A DNA stretch of 64,000 nucleotides from Orthonyx spaldingii. Taxonomy: Eukaryota > Chordata > Aves > Passeriformes > Orthonychidae. This document shows, in pieces, positions 47,148-58,300 of the stretch. The notes beneath the pieces were generated by a model, which searched no databases, was not told the DNA's origin, and saw only the letters and a program-made list of their open reading frames with translations. The position numbers and the translations under genes were made by a program. The stretch spans positions 2,476,132-2,540,131 of the forward strand of contig VZTJ01000523.1 in the NCBI GenBank assembly GCA_013397795.1. The letters run 5' to 3'. The stretch's first letter is position 1. Every line of letters starts with the position of its first letter.

Positions 47148-47515
47148 GATGCTCCGAGGGCTGGGGCACCTCTGCTTTGGAGCCGGGCTGGGAGAGCTGG
47201 GGGTGTTCACCTGGAGAAGTTAAACAACTTCTCCAGTATCTAAAGGGGCTCCAGGAGAGCTGGAGAGGGACTGGGGACAAGGGAGGGAGAGACAGGACAA
47301 GGAGGAATGGCTTCCCACTCACAGGGTGAGATGGGATATTGGGAAGAAATTCTTCCCTGTGAGACCCTGGTACAGGATGCCCAGAGAAGCTGTGGCTGCC
47401 TCTGGAAGTGTCCAGGGCACCTGGGATAGTGAAAGGTGTCCCTGCCCATGGCAGGGGTGGAATGGGATGAGCTTTAATGTTCTTTCCAACACAAACCAGT
47501 CTGTGACTCTACGAC
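47148..47515 (+). mobile_element. CR1 LINE fragment, about 370 bp, in the CYSLTR1 5' intron
   Basis: 'gagggctggggcacctctgc', 'ctgggagagctgggggtgtt', 'aaaggggctccaggagagct', 'gggaagaaattcttccctgt', 'agagaagctgtggctgcctc' and 'gtgtccctgcccatggcagg' occur in CR1 order, ending at 'gtctgtgactctac'. It begins only about 80 bp after the CpG island. Confidence 0.94.
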
Positions 47516-48683
47516 AAACTATAAATTCATCTGTGCTGCATCAGACTGGAAGAATAGCAGTTGTTTAGGGTTTTGCTCCCTTTGGGAACCTTTTCTCATC
47601 CATTGCGGTTCCCTTTCACTTGTGCAAATTCTCAGTGAGCTGAATTCACCAGCACAGAAATAAATGGTTCAGTGAACCGTGACTGTACAAAAAAAAAAAG
47701 GGGGGGCAGAAGAAATGTTTTGTCTTCCATCCACAATGCAAACCCAAAGCCTCAGCTGGGAAATGCTGTTTTGTGGTATTCTTGTTGGTTTTTACAGACA
47801 CATTTCAAGGTGTGATGTTCTCTCACACTCGAGCAGTTTGTGATCACCAGGTTTCTTTTCGGTTGCAAAATTCAAATTATATTTAGAAAAACAATAGAAA
47901 ACAAGTCTTGCTTGTCTTTTGGGTAAATACCTCGAGGGGTTGTTTAAATTATGGGCTTGTTGCTGGAGTTAAGGCCATTATATAATAAAAACAGACAAGG
48001 TCCTCGACCCGAGGACTGGTGGCTTTGTTCAGCCTGATGAGGATTTTTTTTGAATGTCACCCCCTCTACCCTCGCGTGGTGGCAGTCCCCTCTCTGATAC
48101 CTGCTGAGCTTTAGTTCATTTGTGCATTGCAGATAATCAAAGCACTCTTTTAAAAGAGTACAAATGCCAAAACAGCTGAAATTTGACTGACACCTGGAAG
48201 CCTTGAACATCCCAGAGTGGTTCTGAATTCTGATTTCAGTAAATCCTGAGAACAGACAGAGACTCTAATGCTGCCAAGTTATTTTTATGGATGAAAATAC
48301 ATTTAACAGCAGTTTTGAACGTATTCATGATACTATTGTGAGTCCTCATAGCTGGTCTTGACCCAGCTTCTGCTTTTGTTGTTGTTGTGGTGTCCTGTTA
48401 TTTCAGCTGGCTCTTGTCCTGCAGTTCTGATCTCGCAGCTTTTCATGGTCTCAGGCTGCAAGGGAGGTTCTGCGCTTGAACCATTAGAAACTGAAAATTA
48501 ATTAAAAAGAAGAGGAGAGTCAGGGCTGAACAATTTTTAGGGTCCAGGACTGCTCCTCCTATTTTAAATTCTATAGTGCTTTGTCACCTTCGTTATCCTT
48601 CTCTGCTGTTTGGCTGAGTAGCTGCCCCAGTTTGTGAGGAGTTAAGAGATTTTTTGGTAATTTAATGTCCTGAGGATTTGACT
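47516..48683. other. Intronic sequence of CYSLTR1 (inferred), nothing else recognised
   Basis: It contains an A11/G7 run at about 47690-47706, a perfect 16-bp palindrome ACTCTTTTAAAAGAGT at 48144-48159, and no exon I can support. Confidence 0.4.
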
Positions 48684-48771
48684 TTGAGTTGCATCAGGGG
48701 AAGTTTAGATTGGATATTAGGAAAAATGTCTTCACCAAAAGGCTGGAGCCATCATATGTCCCAAATCATAG
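48684..48771 (+). mobile_element. CR1 fragment, 5' part of an interrupted copy
   Basis: 'gagttgcatcaggggaagtt', 'tagattggatattaggaaaa' and 'tgtcttcaccaaaaggctgg' are a CR1 internal block that stops where a second copy begins with an earlier block of the same family. Confidence 0.8.
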
Positions 48772-49055
48772 GGGATTGGTCTCTTTCTCCAGGCAGCAAC
48801 CGACAGAACAAGAGGACACAGTCTTAAGCTGCGTCAAGGGAAATATAGGCTGGATATTAGGAAAAAGTTTTTTACGGAAAGAGTGATAAAGTACTGGAAT
48901 TGTCTGCCTGGGGAGGTGGTGGAGTCACCATCCCTGGATGTGTTTAAAAAAAAATTGGATGTGGCACTCGGTGCCATGGTTTGGTTGAGGTGTTAGGGCA
49001 TGGGTTGGATGCGCTGATCCTGAAGGTCTCTTCCAACCCAGTGATTCTGTGAAAA
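48772..49055 (+). mobile_element. CR1 LINE fragment, apparently inserted in an older copy
   Basis: 'ggattggtctctttctccag', 'aacaagaggacacagtctta', 'ctgcctggggaggtggtgga', 'tggatgtggcactcggtgcc' and 'ggtctcttccaacccagtga' run in order to 'ttctgtg'. It is a full 3' region and longer than the fragments on either side. Confidence 0.93.
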
Positions 49056-49190
49056 CGTATGTATGTGGCACTTGAGGACATGGATTAGTGGTGATTGTGG
49101 TGGTGGTGGTGCTTGATGGTTGGACTTGAGGATCTCAAGGGTCTTTTCCAACCTTAAGGATTCCGTGGTTCTGTGATGTGATTCCATGAC
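49056..49190 (+). mobile_element. CR1 fragment, 3' part of an interrupted or separate copy
   Basis: 'tgtggcacttgaggacatgg', 'attagtggtgattgtggtgg', 'ggttggacttgaggatctca' and 'cttttccaaccttaaggatt' end at 'tgtgattcc'. It includes a (GTG)5-like run. It ends 187 bp before the coding-exon acceptor of CYSLTR1. Confidence 0.9.
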
Positions 49191-49374
49191 TGTCACATTT
49201 TGTCACTCATAACCAGTTGTTGGTACCACGTGAAGAGAGTGGATGTAGTGGGGATGGATCAGATCCACATCCCTTCCCAGCTCTCTCCTGAGAGAGATGA
49301 CAGGTTTTTCCTCTGATTTCATCAAGGATATTTATTTTCCTGTGCTGCTTTACCTCACCTGAGTTTTCACCCCT

Positions 49375-49376
49375 AG
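49375..49376 (+). other. CYSLTR1: Splice acceptor of the CYSLTR1 coding exon
   Basis: The pyrimidine-rich GTTTTCACCCCTAG precedes exon sequence beginning GCCTGACACC, leaving 43 bases of 5' UTR before the ATG. An upstream TTACCTCAC could serve as part of the branch region. Confidence 0.55.
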
Positions 49377-49419
49377 GCCTGACACCATCCCTGGGGAGTT
49401 GGCGCCTCAGCCAGGCACC

Positions 49420-50457
49420 ATGACAGCGCCGTACCCCAACCTGTCGTGCCACCACTCCATCGACGACTTCCGCAACAGCGTCTACTCCACGCTCTACTCC
49501 ATGATCAGCATCATGGGCTTTGTGGGGAACGGCGTGGTGCTGTACGTGCTGATCCGCACGTACCGCCAGAAAACGGCCTTCCAGGTCTACATGCTCAACC
49601 TGGCCCTGTCCGACTTCCTGTGCGTGCTCACGCTGCCCCTGCGCGTCATCTACTATGTGCACAAGGGCAACTGGTTCTTCAGCGACTTCCTGTGCCGCCT
49701 CTCGTCCTACGCGCTCTACGTCAACCTCTACTGCAGCATCTTCTTCATGACGGCCATGAGCTTCTTCCGCTGCATCGCCATCGTCTTCCCGGTCCGCAAC
49801 ATCAGCCTAGTGTCGGAGAAGAAGGCGAAGTTTGTGTGTGTTGGCATCTGGGTGTTTGTCACCCTGACGAGCGCGCCCTTCCTGCGGAACGGGACGTACC
49901 AGCACGGCAACAAGACCAAGTGCTTCGAACCGCCGGAGAACTCCCAGAAGACAAACCTGGTGGTGATCCTGGATTTCATCGCCCTCTTCATGGGCTTCAT
50001 CTTCCCCTTCATCGTCATCACCATCTGCTACACCATGATCATCCGGACGCTGCTGCGGAACTCGCTGCGGAAGAACGAGGCCAACCGCCGCAAGGCCGTG
50101 TGGATGATCGTCATCGTCACCGCCACGTTCCTGGTGAGCTTCACGCCGTACCACATTCTGCGCACCGTGCACCTGCACACGCTGCGCCTGCGGGGCCCCA
50201 GCTGCGGGGACACCGTGTTCCTGCAGAAAGCCGTGGTCGTCACCCTGCCCCTGGCAGCTGCCAACTGCTGCTTTGACCCCCTCCTCTACTTCTTCTCTGG
50301 GGGAAATTTCCGACAGAGGCTCACCACGCTGAGGAAGGCGTCGTCCTCCAGCTTGTCACAAGCCTTCAGGAGAAAGATCTCCGTGAAGGACAAGGATGAG
50401 GAGCCCTTTGGAGAAAGCCAGAGGGAGAATGGAAGGGCAGCTGTGGCCCCTTTGTAA
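49420..50457 (+). CDS. CYSLTR1: Cysteinyl leukotriene receptor 1
   Basis: A 345-residue rhodopsin-class GPCR, close to the 337 aa of human CYSLTR1 and recognisable along its whole length ('IDDFRNSVYSTLYSMIS', 'YALYVNLYCSIFFMTAMS', 'CCFDPLLYFFSGGNFR'). The receptor binds LTD4 and LTC4 at the plasma membrane and signals mainly through Gq to calcium. Seven membrane segments begin near residues 24, 57, 92, 135, 181, 224 and 267. It carries the subtype's FRC (116-118) in place of DRY and DPLLY (286-290) in place of NPxxY. C92-C168 and C10-C262 fit the two extracellular disulfides; N7, N157 and N164 are glycosylation sequons. Start: the frame is open further upstream to a TTG, but ACCATGA at 49420 is the first ATG, in good Kozak context, 43 bases after the splice acceptor. 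The coding region is in a single exon, with high GC at third positions. It stops at TAA. The C-tail is Ser/Lys/Glu-rich, as expected for regulation by phosphorylation. Confidence 0.97.
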   Translation: MTAPYPNLSCHHSIDDFRNSVYSTLYSMISIMGFVGNGVVLYVLIRTYRQKTAFQVYMLNLALSDFLCVLTLPLRVIYYVHKGNWFFSDFLCRLSSYALYVNLYCSIFFMTAMSFFRCIAIVFPVRNISLVSEKKAKFVCVGIWVFVTLTSAPFLRNGTYQHGNKTKCFEPPENSQKTNLVVILDFIALFMGFIFPFIVITICYTMIIRTLLRNSLRKNEANRRKAVWMIVIVTATFLVSFTPYHILRTVHLHTLRLRGPSCGDTVFLQKAVVVTLPLAAANCCFDPLLYFFSGGNFRQRLTTLRKASSSSLSQAFRRKISVKDKDEEPFGESQRENGRAAVAPL

Positions 50458-52217
50458 GGAGGTTAAACCTTCCCCTGAAAGCTCTGGTGGGTGATGGAGA
50501 TCTCTGAACTCTTCCAGAAGATGGAATGGAGGTTGTGAGCCTTTGTTGCAATTAAGTAACTGTGGGCAGTCCCTGGTTTTTGGTACTCGGTGGTGGAGCC
50601 ACTGCTGGGGCTGGGCAGCCCCTGGGACCCCCAGAGCTGCGTGGGACAGAGCAGCCACCACCAGCAAACAGTGGAGCTGCTGCTGAACTCCCAAAACCCC
50701 TTCCAAGGCTGTATTTGGGCATTTTCTTCATTTCACAACTCTCCAAGAGCATTAATTCCCCGAGCCAGCGGGAAATGTAAACAAAGCTTGCGGCGTGTGG
50801 GGAGCTCCTGACAAACAACAAGGGAAGAGTTTTCACTGGAGCTTCAAACAGCCGCCAAGTTATTTACACAGCGAGGCCGGGATAATTCCTGCCCTGCTCC
50901 CAGCTGCCTCTGGATTTTGAATTTTATGATTATTATGTGTGTTGAAGGCTCCCAAGGCTGTGCCTGGGCTGCAAATCGGGATGGGCCCTTCTCCCATCCC
51001 CACCGAGCTTGAGACGCTTTGGTGGGTAGCAGATTTGCCAGTATTTTCCCAATTTCTAGAAAAATCCATGGGATCAGTTGTAAAACTGCAGTGTCCTACT
51101 GTGTAGAATAACCTAGGAAAAGAGGGAAACTTATTTCAGTGGGACTGGTCGTGAATTGGTGGCTGCAGCATTCAGAATATCACTCCAGTTTTTGCGGAAG
51201 TTTTAGGTAAAAGGGGAGCTCTGCATGCTTGGAGTCATGTTTGCCTTTCTCAACTATTGACCAAGGGTGTTAAATGAATAATAAATACAAATAAATCTCT
51301 CTAGGATGTTTGATCCTGTTCCAGTGTTCACTTCACCCACACGTGGCAGCAAAGAGGCAACACTTTGGAAAGATCTTTAAGAAGCACCGGAGATTCAAAA
51401 TCTGAGTCTGGATGAGATGTGATGCTGAAAAAACATTGAGTTGTGTTTTTTTCTGTAAAGAAAAACATCAAACTCTTGGATGGAGGGAAACATTCCTGTA
51501 CTTTTCCAGGGGATCTGCAGGAAGGTAGAACTCCTGCCTCTGCTGGAGCAGAGCCCAGCTGGAGATGTGCGACACATCCCAACAGAAACAGAAATTCTTG
51601 TAGGATTAAACCTCGCAGTTGGAGAAGGAGTTGATAAATGAACAGCAAGTGTGTTTGGATATGGTATTTATGAAGTTACTCGATGTTATCTTGAGTAAAG
51701 AAAACAGTTTTAGTAATGAAGAATAACAGTGAACAAAAGGAGTTTGGCTTGGACAGGCATCTGCTGGAGAAATTATCTGTACAGATAATTAGAGTGTGAA
51801 TTCACTCTTTACACCACAGCCCTGGCTCAGCAAAAGGCACTTAAAAAACCAAATTCGCCTGCAGGGCAAATGATGAATGCGAATTTCCAAGGAGATCTGA
51901 AATTCCTTTGTTAAATTTTAAGGATAAAGTGGCAGAGGGCTGAAAGCTGCTGCTGTAGAGGAGAGTTAGAGACCCCCTAAACTCCCAGGAGAGCAGAGCC
52001 CAGAGTTCAAAGCTGGAACTGCAAATTGTTCAGGGAAAAAATGTGGAAGAATTGGCTAAAACTCATTTTCAAGGGTCAGCATTGAGTATTCCACTTGTGT
52101 CTCCCGGCTTCAAAGGCATTGTGCAACTGTAACTAAAAATCCTCATGGGAAACAGTTTCAGAACATGCAGGAATAACATGCCCATTCCCAAAGTTTAAAA
52201 TATTGTATAGTAAAGCT

Positions 52218-52251
52218 AAATGTGTGTATATATATGTGTGTGTATATATAG
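52218..52251. repeat. TG/TA dinucleotide microsatellite
   Basis: Alternating TGTG and TATATA blocks over about 34 bases inside the inferred CYSLTR1 3' UTR. Confidence 0.9.
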
Positions 52252-52489
52252 CAAAGCATTTTTATTGTACCAGAGGTATTTTTTAACCTTTTGCCTTTTT
52301 TATTTGAATGAGACAATGGTTATGGCAAAGGAAATGGCAGCTTTTTTTTTTTTCTTTTCTGTGCAATAGGAAAGCCTGTTTTAAAAAACGTTACTGAAAA
52401 TCAAATGAAAGCATTGCAAGTGAGATTTTAACAATCACTGTTCTCTGTGTCTTGTTTGAAAGTCTCTGTTACAGATTCTTCTTCCCTAC

Positions 52490-52495
52490 AATAAA
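52490..52495 (+). terminator. CYSLTR1: Polyadenylation signal candidate for CYSLTR1
   Basis: AATAAA in an AT-rich setting, followed about 20 bases later by a CACCAGAGTGTAATATTTG region that could be the cleavage and GU-rich element. Confidence 0.45.
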
Positions 52496-52510
52496 ATTAT
52501 ATTTGCACAC

Positions 52511-54949
52511 CGCACCAGAGTGTAATATTTGCTTAATAATAATTTATAGTGGTCTAATAAACACTCAGAGCAGCACAGATGTTGCTGAGATATTGGGGGC
52601 ACTCCCTGGCCCAGCATTTTGGAGTTATTTTACTCCAGCCAAAATGGCCTTTGCTATAGCCCAGCTTCCCTGGATTTGGGCCACCACCTGGAGCTGCTGC
52701 TGGTGGACCTGTTGGAGCCAAAACACTTCTGATGGTCTTGGCAGACCTTGCAGAGGTGGAGCAGCCCAACAAAAAGCAGCTGGAGCCTGGATAAATTGGG
52801 ATTTACAGACAGAAAGTGCTTGTAAGACACTTGGAGGGCAGGGATGCTCTTGGTGAGGGGGATTTTTCGGCTGTTCTTTGTGGTCATGCATCACAAACAG
52901 AGGTTCCTGCACAGAAAAGTCTCCTGGGAATGTTTTCTCCTCAGCTTTTCCCAAGGCAGATGCAGGGGCTGCACTGGGGGGTTCAGTTCTGAAGCTCCAG
53001 CCCCGCTGGGTGAGGAGGGACTTTGCCATCAGCTCCAGGTGACAGCCAGGCCCTGTCCCTGCCTGTGCCTTTGCCCTGGGGACACAAAGTGCCACCCTGG
53101 CAGCGAATCCCGAGCAGGTTTTGCTCAGGAACAGGACCCTGAAGAGAAAGCTGAGCAGAGAAACAGGAATTGTTACTGGAATGAGGCAAGTTAGGAATTG
53201 CGGTGGTTTTTAGGGGCCATACAACCCGCCAGGAGCTGGGAAGAGGGGACCAAGTGTCACCCTGGTGCAGTGGCAGAGACGCACAGAAAACGAAAGTGAG
53301 CGGGTCGGGTTTTTGCTTGAAACTGGGCTTTTTTCTGCTGCAGTTTCTGGTCCGATGGTGTCCCCTAGTGCTGAGCCATCCCTGGAGCTGCCGCCTGTGG
53401 CTGCCGACGTTTCCTCTTTTTTTTTTCAGTCCAGCCCCAGCTCCTCGCCTGTCACATTGTCCTGTTTCCTCTGGTATTGACGCCCTCGTTTGTCCCCTCC
53501 CACCCCTGCCTGCGTTTTATTTCGCAATCTTCTGGTTTCTCTCTCAGTCTTCCTTTCATTTTTTCCTATTTTTCAGGATGGATGCTCCAGCTGGGAAGGA
53601 CCCAGCCAAGGGAGGATCCAGTGTCCTCCTCCTGCCTTGGGCTCCAACTGCAGCTTCGACTTTGCCTAAAAAATGCTGATTTTCCATAGGATGATATCCC
53701 AGTATGGGCCTGCAGAGCTTCCACTGGGAGCTGGTGGTGAGTACAGCATCACCTCCTCGTGACAGTTCGGCCTGGGTGTGCCTGGGAGGGTTATTTCTGA
53801 CCAAACCCACACAGCTGTGGGTGAAAAGCTCTGCAAGAAACTGGTTATCCATATGGGAATGGAACGGTCCTGCCTGTCCCCCACCAAAGGAGAAGGAGCT
53901 GCCACACGGGCACAGCTGGGAAGTTCAGAAACTGCACATGGGATGTACCCACCCTTATTCCATAAACTGCTTTCCCATAAAACTCCTGCAGGATGTGAGA
54001 AGCCAACAGCTCTTCAGTTTAATGAGCAATAAACTCCAAACACTGGCAATAAAGAGAGATTTCCTCTCATTCCTGGTCTGAGCATTGTGCCTCCTGCACC
54101 CCCCCATCCCCGGGCACATATTTTGGGGCTGGAGGGGCTCAATCCATTCCCACTACTGGGATTCCCCAGGGAATTGAGAAGCTCCGGGTCCCTTAGCAGG
54201 AGTTAATTCTCAAGCTGAATATTAATTTAGAAATTTTTTTCCCCATTTCCACTGTGGTCTGACATTAGGAGAGCGAGTTCTCCCACATGGCAGGAGGGAG
54301 AACACCAGGCTCTTTATCCTTCACCTACACAGGGTATGACCTGATTACCAGGGCAAAAATTAAGGAGCAAAAAATGAAGGAAAACCAATCAGACTTTAAA
54401 ATACCATCAGCACTAAAATGTCTTTGAAACATTCCTGAAAGTAAACCTGAGGGGTGAAAAGCCCAGCCTGACAGTTGGGGTTACAAATCCCTCTTGGGAT
54501 CAGCAAGGTTGGGAACTCAACCCTGCTTCTCCCAAACCCTTAATTCCAGCCCTGCGAGCAGCCACACGTACAAACAACTATTTGGAATGTTCGCAGGCTT
54601 CACTGGAGGGGGAAATGTGCCCGTTTTGTTCTTGTCAGTGTGGTTTCTTACGCTTCAGAGGAAACCAGGCTGCTCTGGGAGCAAAGCAAGGGCCCTTTGT
54701 TAGGTCAATACGTTCCTGATGGATCTTCACCAGGTTGGGAGGGACAGAAGGAAGGAGGTAGCAAAACCCCACTGTTTTGATCATGAATAAAAACCCCAAG
54801 TCCAGGACACTGCTGCAAGTCCCTGCTGAGGGTGGCAAAGACTAAACAGAGTTTGATTTGGGTTTGGCCTGTTAAAATCCTTTTATTTGTGAGGAGAACG
54901 ACACCCTGATGCTCTGCTTGAGTTTAATTTCAGCAAGGCTGAGGTCCCT
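52511..54949. other. Intergenic, nothing recognised
   Basis: Average composition with a T/C-rich stretch at about 53410-53580. No exon, RNA gene or mobile element supported. Confidence 0.4.
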
Positions 54950-55317
54950 TGGGTTGTTCAGCCTGGAGAAGAGGGGCCTGAGGGGAGACTCCTCAGGAGC
55001 TGCAGCTCCTCGTGAGGGGCAGCTCCAATCTTTGCTCTCTTTGACGGGGACAGGACCCCAGGGAATGCCTGGAGCTCTGCCAGGGGAGGGTCAGGCTGGA
55101 CTTTAGGAAAAAGTTCTTCCCCCAGAGGGTGTTGGGCACTGAACAGGCTCCCAGGCAATGCTTATGGCCCCGAGGCTGCCAGAGTTCCAGGAGTGTTTGG
55201 ACACTGCTCCCAGGGATGCACAGGGTGGGATTGTTGGGCTGTCTGTGCAGGGACAGGAGCTGGACTCTGATCCTTGTGGGTTCCTTCCAGCTCAGGGTAT
55301 TTTATGATTCTAAAGCA
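54950..55317 (+). mobile_element. CR1 LINE fragment, about 370 bp
   Basis: 'gggttgttcagcctggagaa', 'gaggggcagctccaatcttt', 'gtcaggctggactttaggaa', 'ttcttcccccagagggtgtt' and 'gggttccttccagctcaggg' end in 'tattttatgattct'. It belongs to the 'ccagctcaggatatt' subfamily, like the short copy at 43025. Confidence 0.95.
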
Positions 55318-58300
55318 GCCCCATGAGCCCCCAGTAAGACCTGGAGGGTTCAAGGACAAGAAGCAGAGTGTCACCGTGTCCCTGCTGTGGGAATCTCTCC
55401 CCACACAGGACAGGAGGTTCCTGCAGGTGTTTTGTCCGACCAGCCCAGGAGGCTGCAAAAGGGCTGACTCGAAGCTGCTGGGTTTGGGAGCAGTTATTGC
55501 AAAAACCAAAGCAGTTATTGCCTGTGGCTGGACTGTTGGAATTGCATCTGTCCCCGAATCAGAGAGGCTTTATTTCCTTTCTGAGTAACCCTGAGACAGC
55601 CCCTTCTCTCTGCCGTGTCCTCCCCACGTTACTCACGGCAGGAAGCTGCTTACGTGAGTGAGGGCTGGAAAATGCTACACTGCCCTTTCACCACGAATTT
55701 TCAAGGAAAATGGAATGAGAAGTTCCCCCAAACTGGCCTTGAGCCGCTGCCTCCCGCCAGCAGCATCTCCTCCCACACTCCTCACGTCCTTCATCGCCCC
55801 GACTCACTGTGCCAGAGGTTCTCAGGACTCCAGAGCTGCTTTGGGTTCCTCCTCACCTTTTCCTGGTTCTCGGGTGCGAAGGGCAGGGCAGCAGCTTCCC
55901 TACAAACCTGGAGCAGCATCCTCACCTGTGGGGAAGCTCCAGAGCAGAGACTGGAGCGAGGCTGAGACCCCTCGGCGAGGGCAGCCCAGCCCCAGTGCTG
56001 AGGTGGCCCAGACCTGTCCCAGAGAAGATTCCCGAGCCATGCACAAGGAATCCCAGGCTGGGCAGGACTCGAGGGGAGCAGAGGCTGAGCTCAGGTGGAT
56101 TTTCCTCTCGGGATGCAGTGCAATAACTCCAGTCAGGGTTAATCATATCCTGTGGGAGGAAAAAGAGCCCTCAAGGATGTGAAGTAATGAAACAGAGGTG
56201 CTGAGGAACAGATGTGAAAGCCCTGGGGGACAGCCCTGCACATCCTCAGCTCCTGGGGCAGATCCTCCTGGGATCTGTCAGGAGCCTGTTCAAATCCAAG
56301 TTGTGCCACTCACACCAGCTGATGGTAGAGTTTGCTCCCACTGTAATTAAAACAAAAACTAATCAACAGAATCTGAGGTTGTTCTGAGGGTCAGCAAATG
56401 TCCCTGGTGCATCTGCCTGTGGCAGAGGACACTGGAAGCACCGGGCAGTGCTGAGCAGGAGCATCCAGAGCCACAGAAAGTGGCACCAATGATTCAACTC
56501 AAATTAAATGTCTAATTACGGTAACTCTCTTCCATGGTGGGAATTCTGCTGAAACAACCCCAGCAAACATCCAATGTCACACTGAGTTTATGTAAATCAG
56601 GCACGGATCTCATCAGCCTCCACAGCTTCCAGCGAGGTGCCTGAGCTCGTGGCCTCCTCCACCAGCGCTGACCCCTCAGCAGAGCTGTATATTTTGATTT
56701 TTCCCTGTTTATTTCTACTGGATGTTCCTCTGAAACAACTGTGCTCCAACAAGGACTGCTGAGGAGGAGGCAGCTCTTACACTTCATACTCAGAGAGGGC
56801 ACAATTCGTGGGTAAAGTGACTCTTAGAAGGAAGTTGGGAAAAGTAGAAATATGGTTTATTAGCCGTCAAAGCTAGAAAAACAACACAGCCAGAAAAATA
56901 CTGCCCTCCAATGAACCAATAGTGATAGCGAAAAGTTAAAGCTGAAGTTTCAACCCCAAATGTAGTTCAATTACAGGAAAAAATATGTAAATGCTTCAGC
57001 CCCTGCTTTCCTTGGAAAACTGAAATTTCTACAAAATACCAGCTCTTTATCCGAACTACAAGGATTATGTCATTACAAACTGCAGGGGTTGTAGGGAGAG
57101 GGAGGAGATTTGGGGCTGTTTGAGAAAACAGTAAATTGGGGAATACTTTTGTTTCTTTCTATTTTATGTTAAACTTCAGTGGCTTTTCCTTAAGTTCAGT
57201 GCAGCAACACCACAGGAGAGCATCACCTTTGCCATCCCAGCTCACACAAACACACTTTGGACTCCTTTTGAATGGAGGGATCTATATTTAAGGACTTTTA
57301 TTGATTGATTTTGCTTGATTTTATACAGAAATACATAAATAGGAAGACCACAAGCAGTGGTGAAAAGGGAACGCTGAGCAAGACCCTGATGTTTGTGAGG
57401 CGTTTTCCGTCTCCTCTCCCAAACTTAAAGGGGTCAGAGCCCCCTAAGGAGGCACTGACAGCATTTTATCCAACAGAAGGAAGGTTTTCAAGCCACGTAA
57501 CCTTTGATAAGAGCAGGGACTAACAAACCTCATTGAGTGACACCGTGACAGAAGGCCAGGCCTGCGCATGTCCCACACGCGCTGCCCGAGGACGCTGCTG
57601 GCACGGGTTGGGGGGGAAAGCTGAAGTAACAGCAAAGAAGGGAAGTGAAAAGCAGATTGCTTCATTTTCTTATGAAACAGCAGTCCTGTGGTTCTCTCAA
57701 AACGTGTGTTTGTCTTTGGAGAAAGAGCTGGAACAGACACGAGGCCACGTGTGCCACTGAGGGAAGGATTTGGTGGCTCTCTGGGGTGACCGGTCACAGG
57801 AGGCCATTCACAGGTACAAATATTCCATGTTTGGAGGCTTTCCCTTGACTCCAGCAGAAATGTTGAGCATGAATAAGATCAGAGAGGGTCATTCCAAGCT
57901 TTTCATAGGAGGAGGTGGTTCAAACATGTTGTCTCAGGGGGTGGGAACGGGGCAATGCCATTGCTGGGGTTCGGCCGCCTCATCCCTCGCCAAGGCAGAG
58001 GAACTCCAGGATCAGGGATCCCAAATCCCTTCCTGGCACACAGGAGCTCTCACCCCCCCTCTCACAGCTCTAACACAAATCTGCCCTTATCCTGTTGTGC
58101 TTCTCTCACCCATTATCTCACCCCTAACAATCAGGATTCCTGGCTGCCCTGGGAAGTGGGAACTGACTTGTTCCCAGTGTGTAAGTGAAGCAGAGGGGCA
58201 GGGATTGTTGCTGGAGCACCAGGCCATTCTCCACTGCCTTTTCCAGCAGGAAAGTTCATCCTGAGCTCACCACCAGCTCAGGATGAGCACCAGGGGTGGT

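Larger units (their letters stand above)
50458..52510 (+). other. CYSLTR1: CYSLTR1 3' UTR (inferred extent)
   Basis: After the TAA the sequence falls from coding GC to AT-rich and has no repeat until the (TG/TA) tract at 52218. Possible polyadenylation signals are AATAAA-like clusters at about 51280-51295 and 52490-52495; the later one is followed by a GT-rich region, so I take it as the main end. The exact end cannot be known without transcripts. Confidence 0.5.

Noticed and set aside
49728..50264. Minus-strand frames across CYSLTR1
   Set aside because: Antisense shadows of the receptor coding sequence without independent signals.
49446..50276. 276-codon plus-strand frame overlapping CYSLTR1
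   Set aside because: It is the +2 shadow of the GC-rich receptor coding exon (His/Pro/Leu/Arg-rich), and disappears outside it.
53360..53373. Second CTCF-like motif (minus strand GCACTAGGGGACA)
   Set aside because: It mismatches the core at a position that is nearly invariant and lies in no island; too weak to list.
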